The notes beneath the pieces were generated by a model. The model saw nothing but the letters and a program-made list of their open reading frames with translations, did not search any database and was not told the DNA's origin. 39,425 bases of DNA from Bacteroidales bacterium (lineage in GTDB: Bacteria; Bacteroidota; Bacteroidia; Bacteroidales; UBA932): positions 1-39,425 of the forward strand of contig JAFZEP010000007.1 of assembly GCA_017560625.1 (NCBI GenBank), read 5' to 3'. Position 1 is the stretch's first letter; each line of letters begins with the position of its first letter. Of this stretch, positions 1-9,273 are shown piece by piece. Made by a program: the position numbers and the translations under genes.

Positions 1-306
1 TAAATCATCATTTTCAGACACACCTCGGTCAAAAATTGCCTCAAAAACGTCCAAGGTGTTGGATTGCCACGGCTTCTATCGAAGCCTCGCAATGACGTGT
101 TAACTTATACACCTCGGTCGAAAATCACCATAAAAACGTCCAAGGTGTCCCTATTTTAACCCTAAATCATCATTTTCAGACACACCTCGGTCAAAAATTG
201 CCTCAAAAACGTCCAAGGTGTTGGATTGCCACGGCTTCTATCGAAGCCTCGCAATGACGTGTCAACTTATGGACTTCAACGCCTCTGACGGCAGCTGATA
301 AACGAA
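1..306. repeat. Tandemly duplicated intergenic palindrome block
   Basis: There is no gene here. Positions 1-109 and 163-271 are direct copies at a spacing of 162 bases, differing at one position that I could see (T versus C in GTGTYAACTTAT). Each copy holds two inverted repeats. The first is a 40-nt unit, ACACCTCGGTC to GTCCAAGGTGT, at 20-59 and 182-221, with a related third copy at 109-148. The second is a 40-nt unit, GGATTGCC to GCAATGACGTGT, at 61-100 and 223-262, with an inner stem GGCTTC/GAAGCC around TATC. The second unit resembles the widespread 'GTCATTGCGAGG...GGCAATCC' class of dispersed bacterial palindromes. The block lies downstream of the ClC gene and continues to the window edge. 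Confidence 0.85.
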
Positions 307-2100
307 TTAATCGTGAGACACCTGTTTCAACTGCTCTCGATAAGCCGAGAATATCTTCGACTTGGAAACAAAACCGACATATGTACGATCCTGCTCGATT
401 ACAGGCAGGTTCCAGGCCTCAGTCTGTTCGAATTTCTTCATAACGCTGTCCATCTTCTCATCGACATAGACATACGCCGGCGCTGATCTCATGAAATTAT
501 ACACATGCAGCGTCTTGTACTGCTCTGTCTTGAACATGTCCCTGCGGATGTCCTCCAGGGAAACAAAACCCTGGAAATGTCCGCGCGAATCTATCACCGG
601 GAATATATTTCTTGTCGAACGTGACACCACCTCAACCAGTTCACCCAATGTTGCATCGATCTTCACAGTCAGGAAGTCCTTCTCGATCAGGTCACCGGTC
701 TTGAGAAGCGTAAGCACAGCCTGGTCGCTGTCATGAGTAAGAAGTTCTCCCTTCTTGGCGATACGCTTGGTATAGATCGAATACGGCTCGACCGCCCTGG
801 TCACCGCATATGAAATCGTAGCTGTCATGATGAGCGGAATGAGCAGTTCATATCCTCCGGTCATGTCTGCGATAAGGAAGATCGCAGTCATCGGAGCCTG
901 CATCACACCAGCCATAAGACCTGCCATGCCCACAAGCACGAAATTCTGCTCAGGCACAGTCATGTCTCCACCGATGAGATTGATGGTCCTAGACACAACA
1001 AATCCTGCAATCGCACCCATGAAGAGCGTAGGACCGAATGTTCCTCCGACACCGCCACCGGCATTGGTGAACGACATTGAGAACACCTTCAGGATCAACA
1101 CGAGAAGGAAGAATATCGGCACCAGCCATGCTGTGTCGAACATGAACGAAAGCACAGTCTTTCCTTCCATATTGACGCTTCCGTCATTAAGAAGACCACG
1201 GATGCATGTGTACCCCTCACCGAAAAGTGGAGGCAGCAGGAAGATCAGAAGGCCTAGGCTGATAGCAGAAAGCGCCCACCTTACATATGGCTTTTCGATG
1301 CTCTTGATCTTGTCCTCAAGCCAGAGCGTCATACGTGTAAAGTAGACCGAACATGCCGAACAGAAGAGTCCAAGAAGGATATAGTACGGAATGTTTCCCA
1401 TCGCAAACGGCGAGATCGTGCACTCGAACGGAGGTGCAGATCCTGTTTCTGAACACAGACAGGCCACCACAGTTGCTGAAATTGTCGAAAGCAGCAGTGG
1501 AAGGATGGAACTCATTGAAATATTGAAGAGAAGAATCTCCAACGTGAAAAGCACACCGGCAAGCGGCGCCTTGAAAATGCCGGCAACGGCACCTGCAGCA
1601 CCGCAACCCAGCAGAATTGTCATGTTCTTGTAGGACAGGCCCATGTATCTGGCCACATTCGATCCGATCGCCGCACCCGTATACACGATAGGCGCCTCGG
1701 CTCCGACAGATCCTCCGAATCCGATCGTCACAGAAGAAGCCGCCATCGACGTCCACATGTTATGCGGGCGTATCTTGGACTCGTTCTTCGAGACAGCCAG
1801 AAGGACCTTGGTCACGCCATGACCGATGTTGTCCTTGACAATATATCTCACGAAAAGCATCGCAATCAACATACCGAGACCCGGGAAAAGGATATAGATG
1901 TAGGTATGCTCTCCGCTTGAATTGACCGAGGAGATCGCGTGCTGGAAGAAATGGATCGCCTCAGTAAGAAGAACAGCGGCAAAGCCGCATGCAATGCCGA
2001 CAAAAAGCGACAATACAATCATGACGTCACGCTCCGACAGGCGCTTGAGGAGGCGTCTGACAGGGGCAAGTATGTCAACTGCTATTTTTCGTCGGCTCAT
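307..2100 (-). CDS. ClC-family chloride channel/antiporter with C-terminal CBS pair
   Basis: This is a 597-aa inner-membrane ClC transporter for chloride or a similar anion. The membrane domain covers about residues 25-430. The segment GFGGSVGAEAP carries a glutamate near residue 135 at the position of the gating glutamate of the GREGP motif, here GAEAP. GGVGGTFGP supplies the GxFxP anion-site motif. The canonical GSGxP motif near the N terminus reads GHGVT. The presence of the gating glutamate suits a proton-coupled antiporter rather than an open channel, but this is inference. Residues of about 465-590 form two CBS domains, which in this family bind nucleotides and regulate transport. The start codon lies only five bases after the T-run of the terminator of the upstream gene, so its promoter is unclear. 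Confidence 0.93.
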   Translation of the reverse strand: MSRRKIAVDILAPVRRLLKRLSERDVMIVLSLFVGIACGFAAVLLTEAIHFFQHAISSVNSSGEHTYIYILFPGLGMLIAMLFVRYIVKDNIGHGVTKVLLAVSKNESKIRPHNMWTSMAASSVTIGFGGSVGAEAPIVYTGAAIGSNVARYMGLSYKNMTILLGCGAAGAVAGIFKAPLAGVLFTLEILLFNISMSSILPLLLSTISATVVACLCSETGSAPPFECTISPFAMGNIPYYILLGLFCSACSVYFTRMTLWLEDKIKSIEKPYVRWALSAISLGLLIFLLPPLFGEGYTCIRGLLNDGSVNMEGKTVLSFMFDTAWLVPIFFLLVLILKVFSMSFTNAGGGVGGTFGPTLFMGAIAGFVVSRTINLIGGDMTVPEQNFVLVGMAGLMAGVMQAPMTAIFLIADMTGGYELLIPLIMTATISYAVTRAVEPYSIYTKRIAKKGELLTHDSDQAVLTLLKTGDLIEKDFLTVKIDATLGELVEVVSRSTRNIFPVIDSRGHFQGFVSLEDIRRDMFKTEQYKTLHVYNFMRSAPAYVYVDEKMDSVMKKFEQTEAWNLPVIEQDRTYVGFVSKSKIFSAYREQLKQVSHD

Positions 2101-2104
2101 AATT

Positions 2105-2135
2105 GAAAAAAGACCGGTCGTTTTGCGGCCGGTCT
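2105..2135 (-). terminator. Rho-independent terminator of the small acidic protein gene
   Basis: A 10-bp stem at 2111-2120 and 2126-2135 contains one G-T wobble and closes a 5-nt loop. Read on the minus strand it is followed by six T residues (2106-2111 complement, the last shared with the stem base). It begins 17 bases after the stop of the gene at 2153-2494. Its T-run ends five bases before the ATG of the ClC gene. Confidence 0.88.
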
Positions 2136-2152
2136 GGGGTATTTAGAGTTTA

Positions 2153-2494
2153 TTATTCTCCGTCTGCTGCATCATCCTCACTTGAGTACTGTGAGATATT
2201 GTCGTCTGGAAGACCGTCTGAATCGTTGTCTGCATCGTCTCCATCCTCACCGTCAAGCCAACGCTCGATGTCCTCTGCGTCGTCAGTCTTGACCTTGATC
2301 TTCACAAGGTAGATCGCATCAGTGATTTCAACTGTAACTGCATAGAAGCTGTCACCGTTTGGCTTGTCATACTTTACAAGATCGGGGAAATAGTCTGCGT
2401 ATCCCTTAGGATACTTCTCTGCAAATGCAGCAGCAAGTTCCTCTGACATATTCTCGTAGCTGCAAACTGCTCTTCTCTTATTTTCTGTTGCCAT
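2153..2494 (-). CDS. Small conserved acidic protein of unknown function
   Basis: This is a 113-aa soluble protein. Residues 1-75 are mixed alpha/beta in character, with the stretch YAVTVEITDAIYLVKIKVK reading as paired beta strands. Residues of about 76-113 are a low-complexity acidic tail rich in Asp and Glu (for example DGEDGDDADNDSDG). No signal peptide, metal site or catalytic motif can be seen. It follows the YgiQ gene by 93 bases on the same strand and ends at a strong terminator, so it is probably the last gene of the rpoD-argS-ygiQ run or a short unit of its own. I do not recognise a named family. Small acidic proteins of this type are common in Bacteroidales, but the role is unknown. 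Confidence 0.75.
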   Translation of the reverse strand: MATENKRRAVCSYENMSEELAAAFAEKYPKGYADYFPDLVKYDKPNGDSFYAVTVEITDAIYLVKIKVKTDDAEDIERWLDGEDGDDADNDSDGLPDDNISQYSSEDDAADGE

Positions 2495-2587
2495 ATCGTT
2501 TTATATTTATTTCAGGTTAGTCGTACAAATTCGGGTGCAATTGTAGGACATTTTTTTGAATTGAGCAACACTGAATGCACTTTTTTT

Positions 2588-4306
2588 CTACTTTCCCCTG
2601 CGGAAGAAAAACGTTTTCTGTTCTTTCTTTCTCTCAAGGTCTCTCTCGACAAATACCTTCTGCATGTTTTTCGGATCAAGACCCGTATAATACATGACAG
2701 AAGAGGTCGTCATAGGAGTTGGCGTAAAGTCCTGAACCTGATCCATATAGAGACCCTGCAGGGCTGGTGTGCGTGCAAGGCGCTGCATCTCTCGCATGCC
2801 GCATCCCGGATGCGCTGAAATGAAATAAGGCACGAGCTCACACTTCTTGCGGCTGCTGCGTACAATCGCATCGAACTCCATGCGCAGACGCTCGAAAAGC
2901 TTGAATGAAGGCTTTGCCATAAGCTTCAGCACTGCGTCATCCGTATGCTCCGGAGCGACCTTCAGACGGCCTGAGGTGTGCTCGAGGATAAGTTCCTTGA
3001 GATATGGATATGAAGTCTCATCCACAAATCCCTTCTCGTCAAGGAAAAGGTCATATCTGATGCCGCTGCCGATGTAGGCATGGCGTATACCCTTGACATC
3101 TGCGATTCTCGCATACAGCTTAAGAAGACGCTCATGCGAGCGGTCCATATTCTTGCATGGCGCAGGGAAAAGGCACGACTTGCGGCGGCACTTTGCACAA
3201 AGTTCAGGGTTCTTTCCTTTCATGCCGTACATATTGGCTGTAGGAGCTCCTACGTCCGAGATATTGCCGGCAAAACCGGGAAGGCCGTTCAAGGCAGTGA
3301 TTTCCTTGATGATGCTCTCCTCGCTACGCGACTGGATGAACTTGCCCTGATGGGCTGCGATTGTGCAGAAGTTACATCCGCCGAAGCATCCTCTGTGAGT
3401 GTTTACAGAAAACTTGATCATCTCGAAGGCTGGAATGTGCTTGCCCTTATAGCGCGGATGCGGAAGTTTCGTGAACGGAAGGTCCCAGAACGAGTCCATC
3501 TCTTCCTGGGTTGCAGGCGGCCATGTAGGGTTGATCTGGACATATCCATTGCCCACAGGCTCGATCAGCACCGGAGGCGTCAGCATGTTTGCATAAGTCT
3601 CGATCACATGGAAGTTCTCCGCGAACGCTATCTTGTCCTTTGTGCATCGCTCATAGGAATTCAGTATCACCGCATCCTTGAGCTTTGTGCGGCCGTCCAT
3701 GTAGAAGGCCAGCTGAGGGATCTTTCTGATGTCGCTGATGTTGCGTCCGGCTTCGATCGCCTTGGTGAACTCGATCATCGTGCGCTCACCCATTCCGTAG
3801 CACAGCCAGTCTGCACCGCTGTCCACAAGAATGGACGGCTTGAGTGCATCTTGCCAATAGTCGTAGTGGGTCACTCGTCTGAGTGAAGCCTCGATGCCTC
3901 CGATTACCACCGGAATATCTGGATATATCTCCTTGAGGATACGGGTGTAGACAGTCACCGCATAGTCCGGCCTCTGTCCCGCCTTTCCCTCAGGTGTGTA
4001 GGCATCGTCGCTGCGAAGGCGCTTTGCAGCCGTATAATGATTGACCATCGAGTCCATCGCACCGGCATTCACTCCGAAATACAGTCTTGGAGCACCCAGT
4101 TTGCGGAAGTCGCGAAGGTCGTCGCGCCAGTTAGGCTGAGGCACGACAGCAACGCGATAGCCATGCTTCTGAAGCCATCGCGCAATCACTGCTGTACCGA
4201 AAGAAGGGTGGTCTATAAACGCATCCCCCGTAAAGAGGATGACGTCTATATAGTCCCACCCAAGAGCTTTGACCTCCTTGATGGAGGTCGGAAACATATA
4301 ATTCAT
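2588..4306 (-). CDS. YgiQ-family radical SAM protein
   Basis: This is a 572-aa cytoplasmic iron-sulfur enzyme of the UPF0313/YgiQ family. The radical SAM cluster motif CxxxCxxC is seen as CFGGCNFC, with cysteines at about 307, 311 and 314. The N-terminal region of about 1-290 is the family-specific domain, including the VVIGGIEASLRRVTHYDYW stretch. After the core there is a further cysteine cluster, CAKCRRKSCLFPAPC. The family ends in FTPTPMTTSSVMYYTGLDP and here only about 27 residues follow, so the C-terminal extension is much shorter than in Escherichia coli YgiQ. The substrate of the family is not established. The gene starts ten bases after argS and is probably cotranscribed with it. Confidence 0.92.
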   Translation of the reverse strand: MNYMFPTSIKEVKALGWDYIDVILFTGDAFIDHPSFGTAVIARWLQKHGYRVAVVPQPNWRDDLRDFRKLGAPRLYFGVNAGAMDSMVNHYTAAKRLRSDDAYTPEGKAGQRPDYAVTVYTRILKEIYPDIPVVIGGIEASLRRVTHYDYWQDALKPSILVDSGADWLCYGMGERTMIEFTKAIEAGRNISDIRKIPQLAFYMDGRTKLKDAVILNSYERCTKDKIAFAENFHVIETYANMLTPPVLIEPVGNGYVQINPTWPPATQEEMDSFWDLPFTKLPHPRYKGKHIPAFEMIKFSVNTHRGCFGGCNFCTIAAHQGKFIQSRSEESIIKEITALNGLPGFAGNISDVGAPTANMYGMKGKNPELCAKCRRKSCLFPAPCKNMDRSHERLLKLYARIADVKGIRHAYIGSGIRYDLFLDEKGFVDETSYPYLKELILEHTSGRLKVAPEHTDDAVLKLMAKPSFKLFERLRMEFDAIVRSSRKKCELVPYFISAHPGCGMREMQRLARTPALQGLYMDQVQDFTPTPMTTSSVMYYTGLDPKNMQKVFVERDLERKKEQKTFFFRRGK

Positions 4307-4315
4307 ATCCGGCTG

Positions 4316-6106
4316 TTACATTCTCTCCGGAAGGTTGATTCCGAGGATAGACATTGCCTTGCTGAGCACCTTTGCGATTGTCTCCACGAGTACAAGACGG
4401 TACTCCAGGAGAGCCTGATTCTCCTCGCGGAGGATAGGTGTGTCGTGGTAGTACTGGTTGAACTCCTTGGCAAGCTCGTATGCATAGTTTGCGATCACTG
4501 CTGGAGAGTGTGCTGCACCTGCCTCAGCCACCTTCGCAGGGAATGTGTTGAGGATCTTGATGATGCGGATCTCCTTAGGAGTGAGTTCAGACTCCGGCTT
4601 CACTGCCGCAGGTACGTGTGCAACACCCTTCTCGTCTGCCTTTCTGAGGATAGACTTGATACGTGCGTGAGTGTACTGGATGAATGGACCTGTGTTTCCG
4701 TTGAAGTCGATAGACTCCTTAGGATCGAAGAGCATTGTCTTGCGTGGATCCACCTTGAGGATGAAGTACTTGAGCGCACCGAGGCTGATCATCTTGAAGA
4801 GAGCGTCCTGCTCTTCCTCTGAGAAATCGTTGATCTTGCCGAGTTCAAGAGATGTCTCCTTTGCAGTGTTGTACATTGCTGCGATGAGGTCGTCAGCATC
4901 AACCACTGTTCCCTCACGTGACTTCATCTTACCCTCTGGGAGCTCCACCATACCGTATGAAAGGTGGTAGATGTCGTCTGCCCAAGCGAAGCCGAGCTTG
5001 CCGAGGATGAGCTTGAGCACCTGGAAGTGGTAGTTCTGCTCGTTACCTACTACGTAGATGTGCTCGTCAAGGCTGTACTCAGCGAAACGCTGCTCAGCTG
5101 TACCGAGGTCCTGAGTCATGTATACTGATGTACCGTCGCCACGGAGAAGGAGCTTGCGGTCGAGACCGTCTGCTGTGAGGTCGCACCAAACTGAACCGTC
5201 CTCCTGAGTCTCGAAGATGCCTGCCTCGAGTCCCTTCTGAACGAGGGCCTTGCCGAAGAGGTATGTCTGTGACTCGTAATATGTTCTGTCGAAGCTGATG
5301 CCGAGGTCTGCATATGTCTTGTCAAAGCCCTCGTACACCCAGCCGTTCATAGTCTTCCAGAGTTCAACTATCTCCTGATCGCCGTTCTCCCACTTGAAGA
5401 GCATCTCCTGTGCCGCCTTGAGTGACGGTGCATTCTTCTCTGCATCCTCCTTAGGCATACCTGCTGCTACGAGCTCGTCAACTTCCTTCTTGTAGAGGTT
5501 GTTGAATGCCACATAGTAGTCACCTACGAGGTGGTCACCCTTCTTGCCGCTTGAAGCTGGAGTCTCGCCATTGCCGAGAACCTTCCAAGCATACATGGAC
5601 TTGCAGATGTGGATACCACGGTCGTTTACAAGATTCACCTTCATCACGTTGTGACCGCATACCTCGAGGAGCTTTGCAACTGACCAGCCGAGGAGGTTGT
5701 TGCGGATGTGACCGAGGTGGAGAGGCTTGTTAGTGTTAGGTGAAGAGTACTCCACCATGATTGTTCTGCCTGTAGGAGCAAGCTGACCGTAATCCTCAGC
5801 CGCTGCGATCTCAGCGAATACATTGTTCCAGTACACCTCAGAGAATGAGATGTTGAGGAAGCCCTTCACTGTGTTGTATGCAGCAACCTCAGGAGTGTTT
5901 GCCTTGAGCCACTCTCCGATCGCGTTACCTGTGTTCTCAGGAGTAGTCTTAGAGACTTTGAGGAGCGGGAAGACAACGAGTGTGTAGTCGCCCTCGAACT
6001 CCTTGCGTGTCACCTGCACCTGAAGCTGCGCCTCAGGGATTTCCACGCCGTAAAGCGCCTGAATTGCTTCAGACGCCTTGCTTATAATGAATTGTTCTGG
6101 TGTCAT
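4316..6106 (-). CDS. argS: Arginyl-tRNA synthetase
   Basis: This class I aminoacyl-tRNA synthetase charges tRNA-Arg with arginine in the cytoplasm. At 596 aa it has the normal family length. The N-terminal additional domain runs to about residue 110. The HIGH motif is seen in SSPNTNKPLHLGHIRNN, and the KMSKS-type loop as KMKSREGTVVDADDL. The C-terminal part of about 470-596 is the helical anticodon-binding domain, ending in LSILGINLPERM. It lies 14 bases downstream of rpoD and ten bases upstream of the radical SAM gene, all on one strand, so a single transcript is likely. The reading frame is intact and no oddity is visible. Confidence 0.98.
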   Translation of the reverse strand: MTPEQFIISKASEAIQALYGVEIPEAQLQVQVTRKEFEGDYTLVVFPLLKVSKTTPENTGNAIGEWLKANTPEVAAYNTVKGFLNISFSEVYWNNVFAEIAAAEDYGQLAPTGRTIMVEYSSPNTNKPLHLGHIRNNLLGWSVAKLLEVCGHNVMKVNLVNDRGIHICKSMYAWKVLGNGETPASSGKKGDHLVGDYYVAFNNLYKKEVDELVAAGMPKEDAEKNAPSLKAAQEMLFKWENGDQEIVELWKTMNGWVYEGFDKTYADLGISFDRTYYESQTYLFGKALVQKGLEAGIFETQEDGSVWCDLTADGLDRKLLLRGDGTSVYMTQDLGTAEQRFAEYSLDEHIYVVGNEQNYHFQVLKLILGKLGFAWADDIYHLSYGMVELPEGKMKSREGTVVDADDLIAAMYNTAKETSLELGKINDFSEEEQDALFKMISLGALKYFILKVDPRKTMLFDPKESIDFNGNTGPFIQYTHARIKSILRKADEKGVAHVPAAVKPESELTPKEIRIIKILNTFPAKVAEAGAAHSPAVIANYAYELAKEFNQYYHDTPILREENQALLEYRLVLVETIAKVLSKAMSILGINLPERM

Positions 6107-6120
6107 TTCGAATAATTTTA

Positions 6121-6981
6121 TTAACCGAGATAGCTCTTGAGGAGCTTGCTACGTGAGTTGTTCTTGAGTTTGCGGATCGCCTTCTCCTTGATCTGGCGTA
6201 CACGCTCTCTTGTAAGACCGAATCTCTCGCCGATCTCCTCGAGTGTCATCTCCTGGCAGCCGATGCCGAAGAATGACTTGATGATCTCTCTTTCACGCTG
6301 AGCGAGAGTTGAAAGGGCACGCTCGATCTCCTTGTTGAGCGACTCGTTCACGAGACCTCTGTCGGCGCTTGGTGAGTCGTTGTTCACGAGCACGTCGAGA
6401 AGGCTGTTGTCCTCGCCCTCAACGAACGGAGCGTCCACTGACACATGACGGCCTGAAACTCGGAGAGTATCTGCGATCTTGTCCTTTGGAACGTCGATCA
6501 TCTCAGAAAGTTCCTCGCTTGAAGGCATACGCTCATTCTCCTGCTCGAACTTCGAGAGAGCCTTGTTGATCTTGTTGAGCGAACCTACCTGGTTGAGAGG
6601 GAGACGCACGATACGCGACTGCTCTGCTAGAGCCTGAAGAATCGACTGACGGATCCACCACACAGCATATGAAATGAACTTGAAACCACGTGTCTCATCG
6701 AACTTCTCCGCAGCCTTGATAAGTCCGAGGTTACCCTCGTTGATGAGGTCAGGAAGGCTGAGACCCTGGTTCTGATACTGCTTTGCCACTGACACCACGA
6801 AGCGGAGGTTTGCTCTTGTCAACTTCTCCAAAGCCTGCTGGTCACCCTTGCGGATGCGCTGAGCGAGTTCCACTTCCTCTTCCACTGTGATGAGCTCCTC
6901 TCTACCGATCTCCTGCAGGTACTTGTCAAGCGAGGCACTCTCACGGTTTGTAATTGATTTAGTAATCTTTAACTGTCTCAT
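6121..6981 (-). CDS. rpoD: Primary sigma factor, RpoD/SigA type
   Basis: This is the 286-aa housekeeping sigma-70 that directs RNA polymerase to TAnnTTTG-type Bacteroidota promoters. I placed the start at MRQLKITKS (6981), because the reading frame extends 19 residues further upstream with no conserved content. Region 1.2 is at about residues 15-45 ([20 protein letters not shown]). Region 2 contains [17 protein letters not shown], then [15 protein letters not shown] and RIVRLPLN. Region 4 holds the helix-turn-helix in [20 protein letters not shown]. There is no long acidic region 1.1, which is normal for Bacteroidota RpoD. The leader contains a small hairpin, GGAGTT/AACTCC at 7021-7036. It heads a run with argS and the radical SAM gene. 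Confidence 0.97.
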   Translation of the reverse strand: MRQLKITKSITNRESASLDKYLQEIGREELITVEEEVELAQRIRKGDQQALEKLTRANLRFVVSVAKQYQNQGLSLPDLINEGNLGLIKAAEKFDETRGFKFISYAVWWIRQSILQALAEQSRIVRLPLNQVGSLNKINKALSKFEQENERMPSSEELSEMIDVPKDKIADTLRVSGRHVSVDAPFVEGEDNSLLDVLVNNDSPSADRGLVNESLNKEIERALSTLAQREREIIKSFFGIGCQEMTLEEIGERFGLTRERVRQIKEKAIRKLKNNSRSKLLKSYLG

Positions 6982-7090
6982 TGTATATTGAATGGATATA
7001 TATTTGCATGCTATGACGCGGGAGTTGAAGAACTCCACAATAATATACGCGGTTTTCTAAAGAAAGTTTCATCGGATAAGAAATATTACT

Positions 7091-7098
7091 TATATTTG
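7091..7098 (+). promoter_or_regulatory. Probable -7 promoter element of dnaN
   Basis: TATATTTG matches the Bacteroidota -7 consensus TAnnTTTG. TTTC at 7067-7070 lies 20 bases upstream and is one base off the -33 TTTG element. The implied start is about 18 bases before the dnaN ATG. Confidence 0.6.
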
Positions 7099-7121
7099 TT
7101 GACTGATTAACACGACAAATT

Positions 7122-8243
7122 ATGAAACTTATCATTTCCAGTGCAGAGTTGCTCAAAGGGCTGATGGCAGTGTCAAAAGCCATCCCTGCAAAGTCATCAC
7201 TTCCGATCCTTGAGAACTTCCTTTTCGACCTCAAGGGAAACATGCTGGAGATCACAGCATCGGATTCAGAGCTTACTCTCAGAACACAGATCGAAGTAGA
7301 GAGCACAGCGGAGGAAGGAAGGATCGCCGTTCCGGCAAAGCACATGATGGATCTCCTCAAGGAGCTTCCAGACCAGCCGCTCACAATCAACACGACAAAC
7401 GACAGCTCATTCGTATGCAGCTGGGCAAGCGGAGAGTCTACTCTTCCATACTTCCCTGCTGAAGACTATCCTGAAATCGTAGGCACAGACGAGACTGCAA
7501 CTGTAATCCAGTTCCCGGCTCAGAGCCTCGTAGAAGGTATCTCGAGCACAATATATGCCACAGCCGACGACGAGATCCGTCCTGCAATGAACGGTATCCT
7601 CTTCGACATCGACACAGCATCGACAACTCTCGTAGCATCAGACTCTCATAAGCTCATCTGCTACACTACTGCAGATGTCAGCACAGCAGAGAAAGCGTCA
7701 TTCATCCTCCACAAGAAGCCAGCGGGCATCCTCAAGGCCATCATCGGAAAAGACGCCGAGACTGTAGAGATCGCATTCGACGCAAAGAACGCATCGTTCA
7801 AGTTCGGCAACACCCTCGTGATCTGCCGCCTTGTGATCGGTAAATATCCTAAATACCGTGATGTAATCCCACAGAACAACTCAAACATCCTCAGGATCAA
7901 CAGAGCACAGCTTCTGAACACAGTACGCCGTGTGTCTGTCTGCTCAAACAAGGCATCGAACCACATCAAGTTCGACCTCAAGGAAGGCAACCTCATGATT
8001 TCAGCACAGGACCTCGGATTCTCGATTGCAGCACACGAAAACGTTGCATGTCAGTACGACGGAGCTGAGCTCACAATCGGATTCAAGTCACCGTTCATCA
8101 TCGAGATCCTCTCGAACATGAGCTGCGGCGAGATCGTGATGAAGTTCCTCGACAGCAAGAGAGCAGCCCTCATCCTTCCAGCAGAAGACGAGGCTGAGAG
8201 CGAGAAGATCTGCGGCATCATCATGCCTATTATGATATCGTAG
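7122..8243 (+). CDS. dnaN: DNA polymerase III beta subunit (sliding clamp)
   Basis: This is a 373-aa processivity clamp that forms a ring on DNA and tethers the replicative polymerase. The protein starts MKLIISSAELLKGL and shows the three-fold clamp-domain pattern. Recognisable stretches are SSLPILENFLFD (domain I), the central FILHKKPAGILKAII region (domain II) and the C-terminal GFKSPFIIEIL (domain III). It ends in CGIIMPIMIS, like the PM-rich C terminus that shapes the partner-binding pocket. The gene is divergent from rpoD, with 140 bases between the two start codons, and is followed after 26 bases by an exonuclease gene in the same direction. Confidence 0.98.
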   Translation: MKLIISSAELLKGLMAVSKAIPAKSSLPILENFLFDLKGNMLEITASDSELTLRTQIEVESTAEEGRIAVPAKHMMDLLKELPDQPLTINTTNDSSFVCSWASGESTLPYFPAEDYPEIVGTDETATVIQFPAQSLVEGISSTIYATADDEIRPAMNGILFDIDTASTTLVASDSHKLICYTTADVSTAEKASFILHKKPAGILKAIIGKDAETVEIAFDAKNASFKFGNTLVICRLVIGKYPKYRDVIPQNNSNILRINRAQLLNTVRRVSVCSNKASNHIKFDLKEGNLMISAQDLGFSIAAHENVACQYDGAELTIGFKSPFIIEILSNMSCGEIVMKFLDSKRAALILPAEDEAESEKICGIIMPIMIS

Positions 8244-8269
8244 ATTTCGGGAAAATCTTTATTAAGTTT

Positions 8270-9205
8270 ATGGAATTAAATCTTGAAAGACCATTAGTCT
8301 TTTTTGACATAGAAAGCACAGGGCTCAATATCGCGTCAGACTCGATCATTGAGCTCTGCTTTGTCAAGATCATGCCTGGCGGCGAACAGAGAGTCAAGAC
8401 ATGGAGAGTGAAGCCATGGGACTACGAGGCAGGCTGCCAGAGAGCCATCAATCCTGCAGCACAGGCCGTCCATGGAATTTCTGCTGCCGACCTTGCGGAA
8501 TGCCCTACATTCTGCGAGATCTGCGACGAAGTTGCATCATGGCTTGAAGGTTCAGACCTGGCAGGTTTCAATTCGGCCAAATTCGACCTCCCTATGCTTG
8601 CCGAGGAGTTTGAAAGAGTAATCCGCCACACTGAGAAGAAGCCAGCGGTAGATCTTCACAAGATGAAGATGGTGGATGTGCAGAACATCTTCCACATGAT
8701 GGAGCCGCGTACACTCAAGGCTGCGTTCATGTTCTACTGCGGACGTGACCTGGTGGACGCTCATGCAGCTGAGGCCGACACATTGGCGACTTATGAAGTG
8801 CTCAAGGGCCAGCTTGACAGATATGCCGGAGACCCACGTATCGAAAACAACGTCGACAAGCTTGCCAAGTTCTCCACAAAGCAGAGGACTGTGGACTATG
8901 CCGGAAGACTTATCCTCAACGACAAGGACGAGCCTGTGATCAGTTTCGGAAAGCACAAGGGCAAGACTGCACGCGAGATCTACAACACAGAGCCGTCATA
9001 CTTCGCATGGATCGAGAACGGCGACTTCACCCTCGACACCAAGAGTCAGTTCGCCAAGCTGAAGGCTCAGTACGACCAGGAGAAGAAGGCAGGCCAGAAA
9101 CAGGGACATCATAATTCAGGTCCGAAGCCGGCGTCAGCTCCACGCACAAAGGGCTACACCCCTTTTGAAGGTCTCGGCGACCTCTTTGCTCAGCAGGAAG
9201 ACTAG
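8270..9205 (+). CDS. DEDDh 3'-5' exonuclease, DNA polymerase III epsilon-like, with DUF3820 tail
   Basis: This is a 311-aa cytoplasmic nuclease. The DEDDh residues are visible as FFDIESTG (Exo I, about residues 12-19), GFNSAKFDLPML (Exo II) and DAHAAEADTLAT (Exo III with the catalytic His). After about residue 215 a second domain begins, with ISFGKHKGKTAREI and YFAWIENGDF, which matches the DUF3820 family found at the end of many Bacteroidota exonucleases. The last 40 residues are basic and low in complexity. Position directly after dnaN suggests a proofreading or repair role, but it is not necessarily the replicative epsilon subunit. Two hairpins lie between its stop and the next gene. Confidence 0.92.
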   Translation: MELNLERPLVFFDIESTGLNIASDSIIELCFVKIMPGGEQRVKTWRVKPWDYEAGCQRAINPAAQAVHGISAADLAECPTFCEICDEVASWLEGSDLAGFNSAKFDLPMLAEEFERVIRHTEKKPAVDLHKMKMVDVQNIFHMMEPRTLKAAFMFYCGRDLVDAHAAEADTLATYEVLKGQLDRYAGDPRIENNVDKLAKFSTKQRTVDYAGRLILNDKDEPVISFGKHKGKTAREIYNTEPSYFAWIENGDFTLDTKSQFAKLKAQYDQEKKAGQKQGHHNSGPKPASAPRTKGYTPFEGLGDLFAQQED

Positions 9206-9212
9206 CAAGCGA

Positions 9213-9257
9213 GAAAACTTTGTAACAAAGTTTTCGAAGCCGGCCCGGGTAGGGCCG
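9213..9257 (+). other. Two intercistronic hairpins
   Basis: The first hairpin has a perfect 10-bp stem, GAAAACTTTG/CAAAGTTTTC, at 9213-9222 and 9226-9235 with a TAA loop. The second has the 6-bp stem CGGCCC/GGGCCG at 9241-9246 and 9252-9257. Neither is followed by a clean T-run, so RNA stability or partial termination is more likely than a full stop. Confidence 0.6.
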
Positions 9258-9273
9258 AAATATATATATATCT

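Noticed and set aside
3080..4822. Long plus-strand open frames opposite ygiQ and argS
   Set aside because: Both overlap strongly conserved enzymes on the other strand and have Cys-, His- and Arg-rich shadow composition.
6982..7038. Longer rpoD start at 7038
   Set aside because: The extra 19 residues have no sigma-factor character, and MRQLKITKS at 6981 matches the usual Bacteroidota RpoD N terminus.
7040..7090. A minus-strand -7 box for rpoD (TATTATTG)
   Set aside because: It has one mismatch to TAnnTTTG and no -33 element at a suitable distance, so I did not list it as a feature.
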